Below, piece by piece: positions 20,519 to 27,907 of a DNA stretch of 64,000 nt. This DNA is from an uncultured Alphaproteobacteria bacterium (GTDB lineage Bacteria > Pseudomonadota > Alphaproteobacteria > HIMB59 > GCA-002718135), in contig CACMJS010000001.1 of assembly GCA_902614085.1 (NCBI GenBank), forward strand, positions 611,127-675,126, in the 5' to 3' direction. The position numbers and the translations under genes are program-made. The notes beneath the pieces were generated by a model. The model saw only the letters and a list, made by a program, of their open reading frames with translations, was not told the DNA's origin and made no database searches. Position 1 is the first letter of the stretch, and each line of letters starts with the position of its first letter.

Positions 20519-21279
20519 TTACTTCTCCTAAATAAAGCAGCAGCAATACAACCTGAAAATATTGAAAAGATAATTACAAAAACTCCGTATGTGGCTGCAT
20601 TTTCATTAGCAAAGTCAAATATTTGACTTCCTATACCAGTTTTTTTTATAACTATATTTTTTTGATCAGTACTCATAATTGTATTATTTCTTATATAGTA
20701 AATATCAACATTATAAATCCCTGGTATTGTATTTGTTGGAAAAAAAACACTAGTTTGAAATAATTTATCTTTGATCTTTTTCATTTCAAAACTTTTATAA
20801 AATGATTGTTCTTTTTTTATTCTAACAAAATTTTCATTCCAATTTTTTTGGTCATTTTTAAAAATAAAATTTTGATTAAAAGTCTTATTATTTAAAATTT
20901 TTTCAAAACTTAGATCCTCATTAATTAATATCGATTCAGGCAAGATTTCGTTAATCTCTTTTGAGGATGATAAAAAGAATAAAGATGGAATGTTACTATA
21001 GGTAACGTATTTATTATTTATCCATATTCCAAAATATCTCTCTTTTTTTTGTATTCTCATTTTTGATGGCGGCCCTTTTATTGTCAAAAGTGTCTCATGA
21101 TCATTTTTTAGTAATCCAAAAATAATAATTTCTTTTCCATTAAAATCTGTTTTTAATTCAATACTATCCTCAGATAAGTCAAAGTAAATTTCTTCAGCAT
21201 TAAGAAAGTTATAAAAAAAAATTATAGTCAATAAAATTGTTAGATTAAAAGCAAACTTTATATTTAAATTTTTAATCAT
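20515..21279 (-). CDS. TIGR02186 family membrane-anchored periplasmic protein
   Basis: A 254-residue protein with an N-terminal signal/anchor (FAFNLTILLTIIFFYNFLNA, about 9-28), a long periplasmic region rich in beta strands, and a C-terminal membrane helix at about 227-248 (YGVFVIIFSIFSGCIAAALF) ending in RRSK. The phrase GKEIIIFGLL and the closing GIGSQIFDFANENAATYGVFV match my memory of TIGR02186, a family found next to TauE/SafE exporters in alphaproteobacteria. Function is unknown; an accessory role in anion export is possible. It overlaps neighbours on both sides. Confidence 0.72.
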   Translation of the reverse strand: MIKNLNIKFAFNLTILLTIIFFYNFLNAEEIYFDLSEDSIELKTDFNGKEIIIFGLLKNDHETLLTIKGPPSKMRIQKKERYFGIWINNKYVTYSNIPSLFFLSSSKEINEILPESILINEDLSFEKILNNKTFNQNFIFKNDQKNWNENFVRIKKEQSFYKSFEMKKIKDKLFQTSVFFPTNTIPGIYNVDIYYIRNNTIMSTDQKNIVIKKTGIGSQIFDFANENAATYGVFVIIFSIFSGCIAAALFRRSK

Positions 21280-21679
21280 CTATTTTTGTCACTTCTAAAA
21301 TATAAAATTCTAAATAAAATCCAATTAATGCAAAAATTGATACTAATAAAAAAGATGCTTTCTCAATCAATATATCAATAACTAATATATCTTTTTGCAT
21401 AAGCATATAAATTGGAATTACAGTGGATAGAATAACTATACTTAGTTTTGCAAATGAATCATTAAATAATATGTCTTTAAATATTTTATTTAGATCTTTT
21501 TTAATAAATACTCTGAAATTTGACCAAATATAAATTTTGTTAAATGAATTTATAACAATTATCAGAATTAAAAAATATTCAATATTCTCCGGATTAAAAC
21601 CAATGGTTGTAAATATAAAATATATGAAGAGACAAACTACGATCAATAAATTAATTGAAAAATTAAATATTGATATCAT
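21272..21679 (-). CDS. Small multi-pass membrane protein, unknown
   Basis: A 135-residue, very hydrophobic protein with about four membrane helices (roughly 7-28, 33-50, 77-95 and 105-128). I do not recognise the family. It starts in a four-base overlap with the end of the tauE/safE-like gene and ends in an 8-base overlap with the TIGR02186-type gene, so it belongs to that operon. The acidic tail EVTKIDD is probably cytoplasmic or periplasmic; topology cannot be fixed. A partner of the exporter is a reasonable guess only. Confidence 0.6.
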   Translation of the reverse strand: MISIFNFSINLLIVVCLFIYFIFTTIGFNPENIEYFLILIIVINSFNKIYIWSNFRVFIKKDLNKIFKDILFNDSFAKLSIVILSTVIPIYMLMQKDILVIDILIEKASFLLVSIFALIGFYLEFYILEVTKIDD

Positions 21680-22590
21680 ATCATTACCAATGAAAATAAA
21701 TCATTAGGTCTTAAAACTAGATCTGTAAAAATTTTACCACAGACACCCAGTACTAATATAGCCAATATACCTCTCAAATATTCTGCTTTTAATTTAGACC
21801 CAAAAATTACACCAATTTGTGCACCAATTACTCCTCCAAATATCATTAGCGCAGACAGCACAATATCTACATTATAATTTATGTAGGATTGAAAGAATGT
21901 TGCATTAGCGGTAACAAAAATGATTTGAAATAAAGATGTCCCAACTACTATACTTGTTGGCATTCCAAGTATGTATACCATTGCCGGTATCATTATAAAT
22001 CCTCCTCCAACTCCCATCATTGCGGACATTACACCAACTGCGAACCCTATCAGTACAGGTGGTATCGCACTTATATAAAGTTTTGATCTATGAAAGCGAA
22101 CTTTGAATGGAAGTCCGTGAAACCAAGAATGTTGATGCAGTTTTGTTCTTTTAGTGTTTCTTGCTCTATAGTGTTTTATTGTAGTTTTTGCACTTTCAAA
22201 AGCCATACTAAAACCAATAAAACCTAAAAAGAAAAGAAATAATAACTGAATAACTAAATCTATTTGCCCAAAGTTTTTTAGATAACTGAAAATATTTACA
22301 CCAACTGTGGAGCCAATTAAACCTCCTATTAAAAGGAATATACCCATCTTTATATCAACATTTCTTTTTCTCCAGTGAGCAATAAAACCTGAAACTGAAG
22401 TTGCTAAAACGTGTGGAGCTTCAGAGCCAACAGCTACAACTGGAGGTATGCCTAAAAAAATTAATAGTGGTGTCATTAAAAATCCACCACCAACACCAAA
22501 AATTCCTGAAAGTATCCCTATACTCATACCAATAAAGATAATAAGAAAAATATTGACGTTCATTTCAGCTATTGGAAGGTAAATTGACAT
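21676..22590 (-). CDS. TauE/SafE family anion exporter
   Basis: A 304-residue inner-membrane protein with two related halves, each marked by the same motif: GIFGVGGGFLMTPLLIFLGIPPVVAVGSE near the start and AMMGVGGGFIMIPAMVYILGMPTSIVVGTS in the second half. This duplication is the hallmark of TauE/SafE (DUF81) proteins, which export sulfite, sulfoacetate or related organic anions in characterised cases. A basic loop (KHYRARNTKRTKLHQHSWFHG) lies between the halves. It leads a five-gene minus-strand operon with usp and pyrE. Substrate cannot be read from sequence. Confidence 0.88.
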   Translation of the reverse strand: MSIYLPIAEMNVNIFLIIFIGMSIGILSGIFGVGGGFLMTPLLIFLGIPPVVAVGSEAPHVLATSVSGFIAHWRKRNVDIKMGIFLLIGGLIGSTVGVNIFSYLKNFGQIDLVIQLLFLFFLGFIGFSMAFESAKTTIKHYRARNTKRTKLHQHSWFHGLPFKVRFHRSKLYISAIPPVLIGFAVGVMSAMMGVGGGFIMIPAMVYILGMPTSIVVGTSLFQIIFVTANATFFQSYINYNVDIVLSALMIFGGVIGAQIGVIFGSKLKAEYLRGILAILVLGVCGKIFTDLVLRPNDLFSLVMI

Positions 22591-22653
22591 ATTTTTGTAC
22601 GAATTTTATATAATTATTACTTAATAAGTACAAATTATATTTATTTTAGAAAA

Positions 22654-23748
22654 TTATATAAAATTATTTAGTACTATGATTCCGATATAACTTACAATTC
22701 CAACACAACAAGCTGCAGAAAAACCAACATAAAATGGTCTTATGCCTAAGCTTTTTAAAGAAACTAAATTTGTACTTATGCCAACAGCTGCCATTGCTAT
22801 TGCTAAAGAATACTCAGCAATAGATTTAATAATATTGATTATTAATTGCCAGTTATTATTGGTTAATATTTCAAAAGCTAAATTACCATTTTGAATTCCA
22901 TAATCTCCAATTGATCTTACAAGACCCATAAAAATAAAACCAATTATGAAAATTGGAAACATAGATATTATTGATGGTTTGCTATTATTTTCACCAATAT
23001 TATTTCTTAGATACATATAGCTTATTGTAGGAATGACGATTATCATACTGACATTTCTTACTAATTTTGTAATTGTCGCTATATCCATAGTTTTCGGTGA
23101 ATTGAATTGTTCAGCATATATCAATCCAGCTCCAGCAACTTGAGCAGTTTCATGTATTGAAGTTCCAAGAAATAATCCTGATGCTAACTCATCTCCACTG
23201 AAAAGATAATATGCCATAAATGGATAGAGGAACATTGCAATGATTCCAAATATTGTAATATTAGCTATGGCATAAGCAACTTCCTCTTTATCAGCATTAA
23301 TTGCAGGACTAGTTGCTACAATTGCAGATGCTCCACAAATACTTGTTCCAACTGCAATTAATGATCCCATTTTTGAAGAAACATTTAATAACTTGCATAA
23401 ATAATTTACAACCAAGATTGATATAATAATACACGCAACAATAAGAGGTATTCCAACTATTCCAACTTTAAAAATATCTAAAAGCCCTAGTCTAATACCA
23501 AGACATATTATTCCTAATCTTAGAATAAATTTTAAAGAGAACTTAATTCCTTCTAATAAAAAATTATTAACATGAAATATATTTCCTATCAAAAGACCAA
23601 ATATTATTGATAGCATTATTGGTGATATTGGACTTTTATTTAAACTTAAAATTTCTTTTCCAATAAAATCACTTAGGTATATGCCTGAATAAGCAATTAC
23701 AAAACAAAATATAATTCCTGGAAATTTTTTATATATTGAGCTTACCAT
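22654..23748 (-). CDS. YeiH/UPF0324 family putative sulfate exporter
   Basis: A 364-residue membrane protein with about ten helices. Family motifs: FGLLIGNIF, GIICLGIRLGL, AVGTSICGASAIVATSPAINADKEEVAYAIANITIFG, FLGTSIHETAQVAGAG and the final AMAAVGISTNL...GIRPFYVGFSAA. Members are annotated as putative sulfate exporters on thin experimental ground. It sits 63 bases upstream of the TauE/SafE-like gene on the same strand, so two predicted anion exporters stand together. The far end of the gene faces mobA across 51 bases. Confidence 0.85.
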   Translation of the reverse strand: MVSSIYKKFPGIIFCFVIAYSGIYLSDFIGKEILSLNKSPISPIMLSIIFGLLIGNIFHVNNFLLEGIKFSLKFILRLGIICLGIRLGLLDIFKVGIVGIPLIVACIIISILVVNYLCKLLNVSSKMGSLIAVGTSICGASAIVATSPAINADKEEVAYAIANITIFGIIAMFLYPFMAYYLFSGDELASGLFLGTSIHETAQVAGAGLIYAEQFNSPKTMDIATITKLVRNVSMIIVIPTISYMYLRNNIGENNSKPSIISMFPIFIIGFIFMGLVRSIGDYGIQNGNLAFEILTNNNWQLIINIIKSIAEYSLAIAMAAVGISTNLVSLKSLGIRPFYVGFSAACCVGIVSYIGIIVLNNFI

Positions 23749-23799
23749 TTAAAATATTCTTTATACAAAAAAAATATTTTTTACATATTTATATCAAAT

Positions 23800-24402
23800 T
23801 TAGATATTTTTTGCAGTATTCCATTCTTCTTGAGTATTAACATTGAAAAAATTTTTTTCTTGGCTTTTGTCAAATTCAACAAATTTATATTTGTGCTTTT
23901 TAACCCAAAACATAATTTTACTATTTTTTAATATTAACTCATTTTCTAAACTAGTTATTAATGATATATGCCACATTGCTATCACAGGATGATGTCTACT
24001 ATTTGATCTTGCAATCAATATTTTTATATTTTCATCATATGCTTCTAAAAACTTATCAAAAAGATTATCGGGTAAAAATGGAGTATCACTTGGAACAGTA
24101 AAAACCCATTCTTTGTTTGTGTAATTTTCTTTAGCCCACAACATTGATGTGTGAATTCCTGCTAAAGGCCCCACAAAACCTTTGAATCTATCTTCAATTA
24201 TTGGGTAATTAATTTTCTTAAAACTTTTTAAGTCATTAGCATTTATTATTATTTCATTACTATATTTTTTAAGCTTGTTTATTATTTTGTCTAAAATTGT
24301 AATTCCATTTATTTTAGCAAAAGCTTTAAATCCACCTCCAAATCTTTTTGATTGACCTCCAGCAAGTATGGCAAACAAAATTTTTTTCTTATTAATGGTC
24401 AA
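23800..24402 (-). CDS. mobA: Molybdenum cofactor guanylyltransferase MobA
   Basis: A 200-residue MobA-like nucleotidyltransferase: AILAGGQSKRFGGGFKAFAKING at the N-terminus (the GGxSxRxGxxK loop) and VPSDTPFLPDNLF. It transfers GMP to molybdopterin-Mo (or -W) to give the dinucleotide cofactor used by DMSO-reductase-type enzymes such as formate dehydrogenase. The start is TTG at 24402, within the last codons of fdhD (11-base overlap); no ATG precedes the conserved loop. Its place next to fdhD supports service to the formate dehydrogenase coded 3.5 kb away. Confidence 0.88.
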   Translation of the reverse strand: MTINKKKILFAILAGGQSKRFGGGFKAFAKINGITILDKIINKLKKYSNEIIINANDLKSFKKINYPIIEDRFKGFVGPLAGIHTSMLWAKENYTNKEWVFTVPSDTPFLPDNLFDKFLEAYDENIKILIARSNSRHHPVIAMWHISLITSLENELILKNSKIMFWVKKHKYKFVEFDKSQEKNFFNVNTQEEWNTAKNI

Positions 24403-25207
24403 TTCTATGTTCTCCAGAAAGTGCTAAATATTTTTTTCCCTTTGCTCGTCCAATAAGTGTTAAATTCGAGCCTCTTGCCAGCTCTACACCCCATGCTGTG
24501 AATCCTGATCTAGAAATTAATATTGGAATACCCATTTTTATAGTTTTAATAACCATTTCACTAGTTAGTCTTCCTGTAGTGTAAAAAATTTTATTTGAAG
24601 AGCTAATTTTTTTTAAAAACATAAAACCAGCAATTTTATCTACAGCATTATGTCTCCCTACGTCTTCCATATAAATCAATGGTTTATTATTATGGATAAT
24701 TGCACAACCATGTATTGCTCCTGTTTCTAAATATAAGCTCGGTGTTAATGTAATTTTTTTTGAAATTTCATAAATCCATTTATGTTTAATTTTCTTTTTG
24801 GATTTTAATTTTGATTTTTTTATTTCCGCATAGATATCTCCAAATACTGTACCTATTGCACAACCACTAGTTGTTATTTTCTTTCTTAATTTGTTTTCAT
24901 AATTTGTTTTACGTTTTGTTCGTATAACAACCACACCTAAATCTTTATCAATTTCAACTTTTCTAATTATGTCATTTTTCTTAAGCATATTTTGATTTAA
25001 TAAATAACCAACTGCAAGATATTTTGGGTGATCACTAATAGACATTAGCGTTACTATTTCTTGATTATTAAGAAAAATTGTAAGAGCTTTTTCATTAATA
25101 ACTTTAGAAATTATTTTATTCCCTTTCTCATCAAAACCATTTAGTTTTGTAATTAAGGACTTATTATTAATATCAGGTGAGACTAAATATTTCTCTTTTT
25201 TTGCCAT
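24392..25207 (-). CDS. fdhD: Formate dehydrogenase accessory sulfurtransferase FdhD
   Basis: FdhD (271 residues) passes sulfur from a cysteine desulfurase to the Mo/W-bis-MGD cofactor before it enters formate dehydrogenase. Recognised by TTSGCAIGTVFGD, ETGAIHGCAI, MEDVGRHNAVDKIAG, TTGRLTSEMV and PILISRSGFTAWGVELA. The loop that in E. coli has CxxC has one cysteine here (C116); the position three residues on is glycine. It overlaps mobA by 11 bases and is divergent from the tupB-like gene across only 26 bases, so the two operons likely share a control region. Confidence 0.93.
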   Translation of the reverse strand: MAKKEKYLVSPDINNKSLITKLNGFDEKGNKIISKVINEKALTIFLNNQEIVTLMSISDHPKYLAVGYLLNQNMLKKNDIIRKVEIDKDLGVVVIRTKRKTNYENKLRKKITTSGCAIGTVFGDIYAEIKKSKLKSKKKIKHKWIYEISKKITLTPSLYLETGAIHGCAIIHNNKPLIYMEDVGRHNAVDKIAGFMFLKKISSSNKIFYTTGRLTSEMVIKTIKMGIPILISRSGFTAWGVELARGSNLTLIGRAKGKKYLALSGEHRIDH

Positions 25208-25233
25208 ATGTTGTAATTAAACTAATAATATAA

Positions 25234-25926
25234 ATGAACATATTAGATATTTTAACAAATTCCATACTATTAATTATTACTTTAGATAATGAACTATGGG
25301 ATATTATACTTTTATCATTATTTGTAAGTTTTACCGCCCTAATTATTGCATCATTATTAGGGTTTATAGTAGGGTATTATTTTGCAATCTATAATTTTTA
25401 TTTCAAAAAAATTATTTTAATAATTATAAACTCATTGATGGGAATTCCTCCAGTTGTAGTTGGTTTAATTGTTTATTTTATTTTTGCATCAGGTGGACCT
25501 TTAGGTATCTTACAACTTCTATACACACCCTCTGCGATGATTATTGCTCAAACTATAATAATTTTTCCAATAATTGCTTCATTATCTCATGAGATATTTT
25601 CTAAAAATTGGTTTGAATTTAAAGATCAGATAAGATCCTTAAATATTCCCTTTTGGGGTTCTGTTAAACTTCTATTTAACCATAGTTATTTTTTATTAAT
25701 TACAACATTATTATCTGCTTTTGGAAGAGCAATTTCAGAAGTTGGTGCAGTTATGATTGTGGGTGGTAATATTGATCATTATACACGAGTAATGACTACT
25801 GCTATATCGTTAGAAACTAGAATGGGAAATTTAGAATACGCTATGGCATTAGGTTTAGTTTTAATATCAATAACAATAATTATTTACTCGCTTGTATATT
25901 TATTAAATAATAGATCTATTAAATGA
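25234..25926 (+). CDS. tupB: Tungstate-type ABC transporter permease (TupB-like)
   Basis: A 230-residue permease with five to six membrane helices. The cytoplasmic EAA-like loop reads AFGRAISEVGAVMIVGGNIDHYTRVMTTAISLETRMG, the typical sequence of the TupB/WtpB tungstate permeases. It is the first gene of a plus-strand run tupB-mobB-moeA (four-base and one-base overlaps). The binding protein (TupA) and ATPase (TupC) are not found beside it. Molybdate uptake cannot be excluded, but the loop and the formate dehydrogenase type favour tungstate. Confidence 0.82.
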   Translation: MNILDILTNSILLIITLDNELWDIILLSLFVSFTALIIASLLGFIVGYYFAIYNFYFKKIILIIINSLMGIPPVVVGLIVYFIFASGGPLGILQLLYTPSAMIIAQTIIIFPIIASLSHEIFSKNWFEFKDQIRSLNIPFWGSVKLLFNHSYFLLITTLLSAFGRAISEVGAVMIVGGNIDHYTRVMTTAISLETRMGNLEYAMALGLVLISITIIIYSLVYLLNNRSIK

Positions 25927-26405
25927 AAATAGTAGGAATTGTTGGCTGGAAGGACTCAGGGAAAACAACAATTGCAACTAAAATTATAAATAAACTTAGT
26001 TCTAAAAATTTTCGTGTTGCTTCAATTAAACATGCACATCACGAGTTTGATATAGATCATGAGAATACAGATAGCTTTAAGCATAGATCAGCGGGATCCT
26101 CTCAAGTAATAGTTAGTTCATCGAAGCGATGGGTTAAAATATCAGAGCTAAACAATTCAAAAGAAAAAACATTAGATGAATTAATAAATCAACTATCAGA
26201 AATTGATATAGTAATAGTGGAAGGGTTTAAAAATGAAAATCACCCAAAAATTGAAATAATTAAAAATGATAATGAAAATTACTTATTTACCAAAATTAAA
26301 AATATAAAAGCTATTATTTCAAATAATATACTTGAAACTGACTTGAGAATTTTTAAGAATGACGAAATTGATAATATAGTCCATTTTATTTTGACAGAAT
26401 TTTAA
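25923..26405 (+). CDS. mobB: Molybdopterin-guanine dinucleotide biosynthesis protein MobB
   Basis: A 160-residue P-loop protein: IVGWKDSGKTTIATKII at the N-terminus (Walker A GWKDSGKT), then FRVASIKHAHHEFDIDHENTDSFKHRSAGSSQVIVSS, typical of MobB, and IVIVEGFKNENHPKIEI. MobB binds GTP and assists MobA in making the guanine dinucleotide form of the cofactor. It starts in a four-base overlap with the permease gene, and its stop overlaps moeA by one base. Confidence 0.92.
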   Translation: MKIVGIVGWKDSGKTTIATKIINKLSSKNFRVASIKHAHHEFDIDHENTDSFKHRSAGSSQVIVSSSKRWVKISELNNSKEKTLDELINQLSEIDIVIVEGFKNENHPKIEIIKNDNENYLFTKIKNIKAIISNNILETDLRIFKNDEIDNIVHFILTEF

Positions 26406-27619
26406 TGAATAAATCACCTCTCACCAAAAAACAAATTGTTAATTTATTTAAAAAACAAAAGATTGTAATTTATAACTCTGAAAAAGTTAATTTAGAAAAT
26501 TCAGAGGATAGATTTCTTTATGAAAATATAAAAAGTAAAATTAATTTACCTCCTTTTAATAATTCTGCTGTAGACGGTTATGCTATTTTAAAAACAGATT
26601 TAAAAACAAAAAAAGTTTTTTTTTGTAATAGACGAATAGCAGCTGGAGATGACAAAAATATAAAAGTAAAACCTGGTGAAGCAGTTAGAATTTTTACTGG
26701 TGCAAAAATGCCTTCGAATTCATCAACTGTAGTTATGCAGGAAAATACATACAAAAAAGGAAATAAAATTCATTTAATTAAAATTCCTAAATTTGGAGAT
26801 AATTATAGATTAAAGGGTGAAGATATAAAAAAAAACCAAAAAATATTGGAAAAGGGTTCTAAATTAAATCAACAAAATATAAATTTAATTGCTGCTACTG
26901 GTATTAGTAAAATAAAAGTATTTAAAAAAATTAAAATTGGTTTTTTTACAAGTGGTAATGAATTAAGAAAACCAACTAAAAATTTAAAAAATTCTGAAAT
27001 TAATAATTCAAATTATTATAGTTTAAATAATTTACTTGATAAAAACTTTATAGAAAAAAAATATTGTGGAAATCTCAAAGATAATTTTAAATCTATTAAA
27101 AACAAAATTTTTAATACTTCAAAAAAATTTAATGTAATAATAACTGCTGGTGGTGCATCTGTTGGTGATGAAGATCATTTAATTAAAGTTTTATCTGAAT
27201 TAGGTAAGGTATATTTTTGGAGAGCAGCAATAAAACCAGGAAGACCAATTGCAGTTGGAAAAATAAATAAGTGCTACATAATTTGCTTACCAGGTAACCC
27301 AGTTTCTGTTCAATTACTATATGCTATGTTAGTAAAACCATTAATAGAAAAACTATCTGGTGGAAATTTTAAGCTCCCATCTTCAAGTAAAATTATAGTA
27401 AATTTTTCTATGAAGAAAAAAACAAAAAGAATGGAGTGGTTACGTGTAAATAAAGAAACTATAAATAATAAAAATATTGCAAATAAATTTCCTAAACAAG
27501 GTTCTGGTATGATTAGTTCAATATCCTATTCAGATGGTATAATTGAAATTGATGAAAATATTTCTAAAGTAAACAAAGGAGATATATTTGATTTTTATAA
27601 TTATGAGAGTCTATTTTAA
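26405..27619 (+). CDS. moeA: Molybdopterin molybdenumtransferase MoeA
   Basis: MoeA (404 residues) inserts molybdate (or tungstate) into adenylylated molybdopterin. Motifs: PPFNNSAVDGYAI, FTGAKMPSNSSTVVMQE, GEDIKKNQKIL, FFTSGNEL, TAGGASVGDEDHLIK and KPGRPIAVGKI...LPGNPVSVQLLYAML. Length is normal. It overlaps mobB by one base and shares a TTAA stop region (27616-27619) with the convergent tusA-like gene. The gene is unusually Lys/Asn rich, as expected for the A+T bias. Confidence 0.95.
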   Translation: MNKSPLTKKQIVNLFKKQKIVIYNSEKVNLENSEDRFLYENIKSKINLPPFNNSAVDGYAILKTDLKTKKVFFCNRRIAAGDDKNIKVKPGEAVRIFTGAKMPSNSSTVVMQENTYKKGNKIHLIKIPKFGDNYRLKGEDIKKNQKILEKGSKLNQQNINLIAATGISKIKVFKKIKIGFFTSGNELRKPTKNLKNSEINNSNYYSLNNLLDKNFIEKKYCGNLKDNFKSIKNKIFNTSKKFNVIITAGGASVGDEDHLIKVLSELGKVYFWRAAIKPGRPIAVGKINKCYIICLPGNPVSVQLLYAMLVKPLIEKLSGGNFKLPSSSKIIVNFSMKKKTKRMEWLRVNKETINNKNIANKFPKQGSGMISSISYSDGIIEIDENISKVNKGDIFDFYNYESLF

Positions 27620-27867
27620 TTACTAATTTTAAATCTATAACGAATTATAATTTTATCTTTTATTTTTTCACAACTTAAATATTCGTAATTAGATTGATCA
27701 CAATAATGTTCAAAGTCTGCTTCAGCCAAAGGATCAGTTGCAATAATTTTAATAACTGTGTCTTTGTTTAATTCTGACGCAAGTTTCCTAGCCTTAAGTA
27801 CTGGTATAGGACATTCTGTACCACTAGTATCAAGAACTAATTCTTCATTTTCAACTGAATCTTTCAT
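27616..27867 (-). CDS. tusA: TusA/SirA family sulfur carrier
   Basis: An 83-residue protein with the motif CPIP (C19-P-I-P22) after VLDTSGTE, then VLKARKLASEL and a C-terminal beta strand region (KIIATDPLAEADFEHYCDQ). TusA-type proteins carry sulfur as a persulfide on that cysteine and feed tRNA thiolation and molybdenum cofactor synthesis. Here it stands between moeA and the formate dehydrogenase genes, on the opposite strand, which suggests a role in sulfur delivery to the cofactor. Other SirA-like roles remain open. Confidence 0.85.
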   Translation of the reverse strand: MKDSVENEELVLDTSGTECPIPVLKARKLASELNKDTVIKIIATDPLAEADFEHYCDQSNYEYLSCEKIKDKIIIRYRFKISN

Positions 27868-27876
27868 AGTTTTCTG

Positions 27877-27897
27877 ATACTTAATATATAGTATAAT
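27877..27897 (+). promoter_or_regulatory. Inverted repeat and -10-like element before the formate dehydrogenase operon
   Basis: In the 40-base divergent gap between tusA and fdhB, ATACT (27877-27881) and AGTAT (27890-27894) form an inverted repeat with an 8-base spacer, and a perfect TATAAT follows at 27892-27897, eleven bases before the ATG. A start site there would give a nearly leaderless mRNA. The repeat arms are short and A+T rich, so chance is not excluded. Confidence 0.28.
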
Positions 27898-27907
27898 ATT
27901 AATTTGA

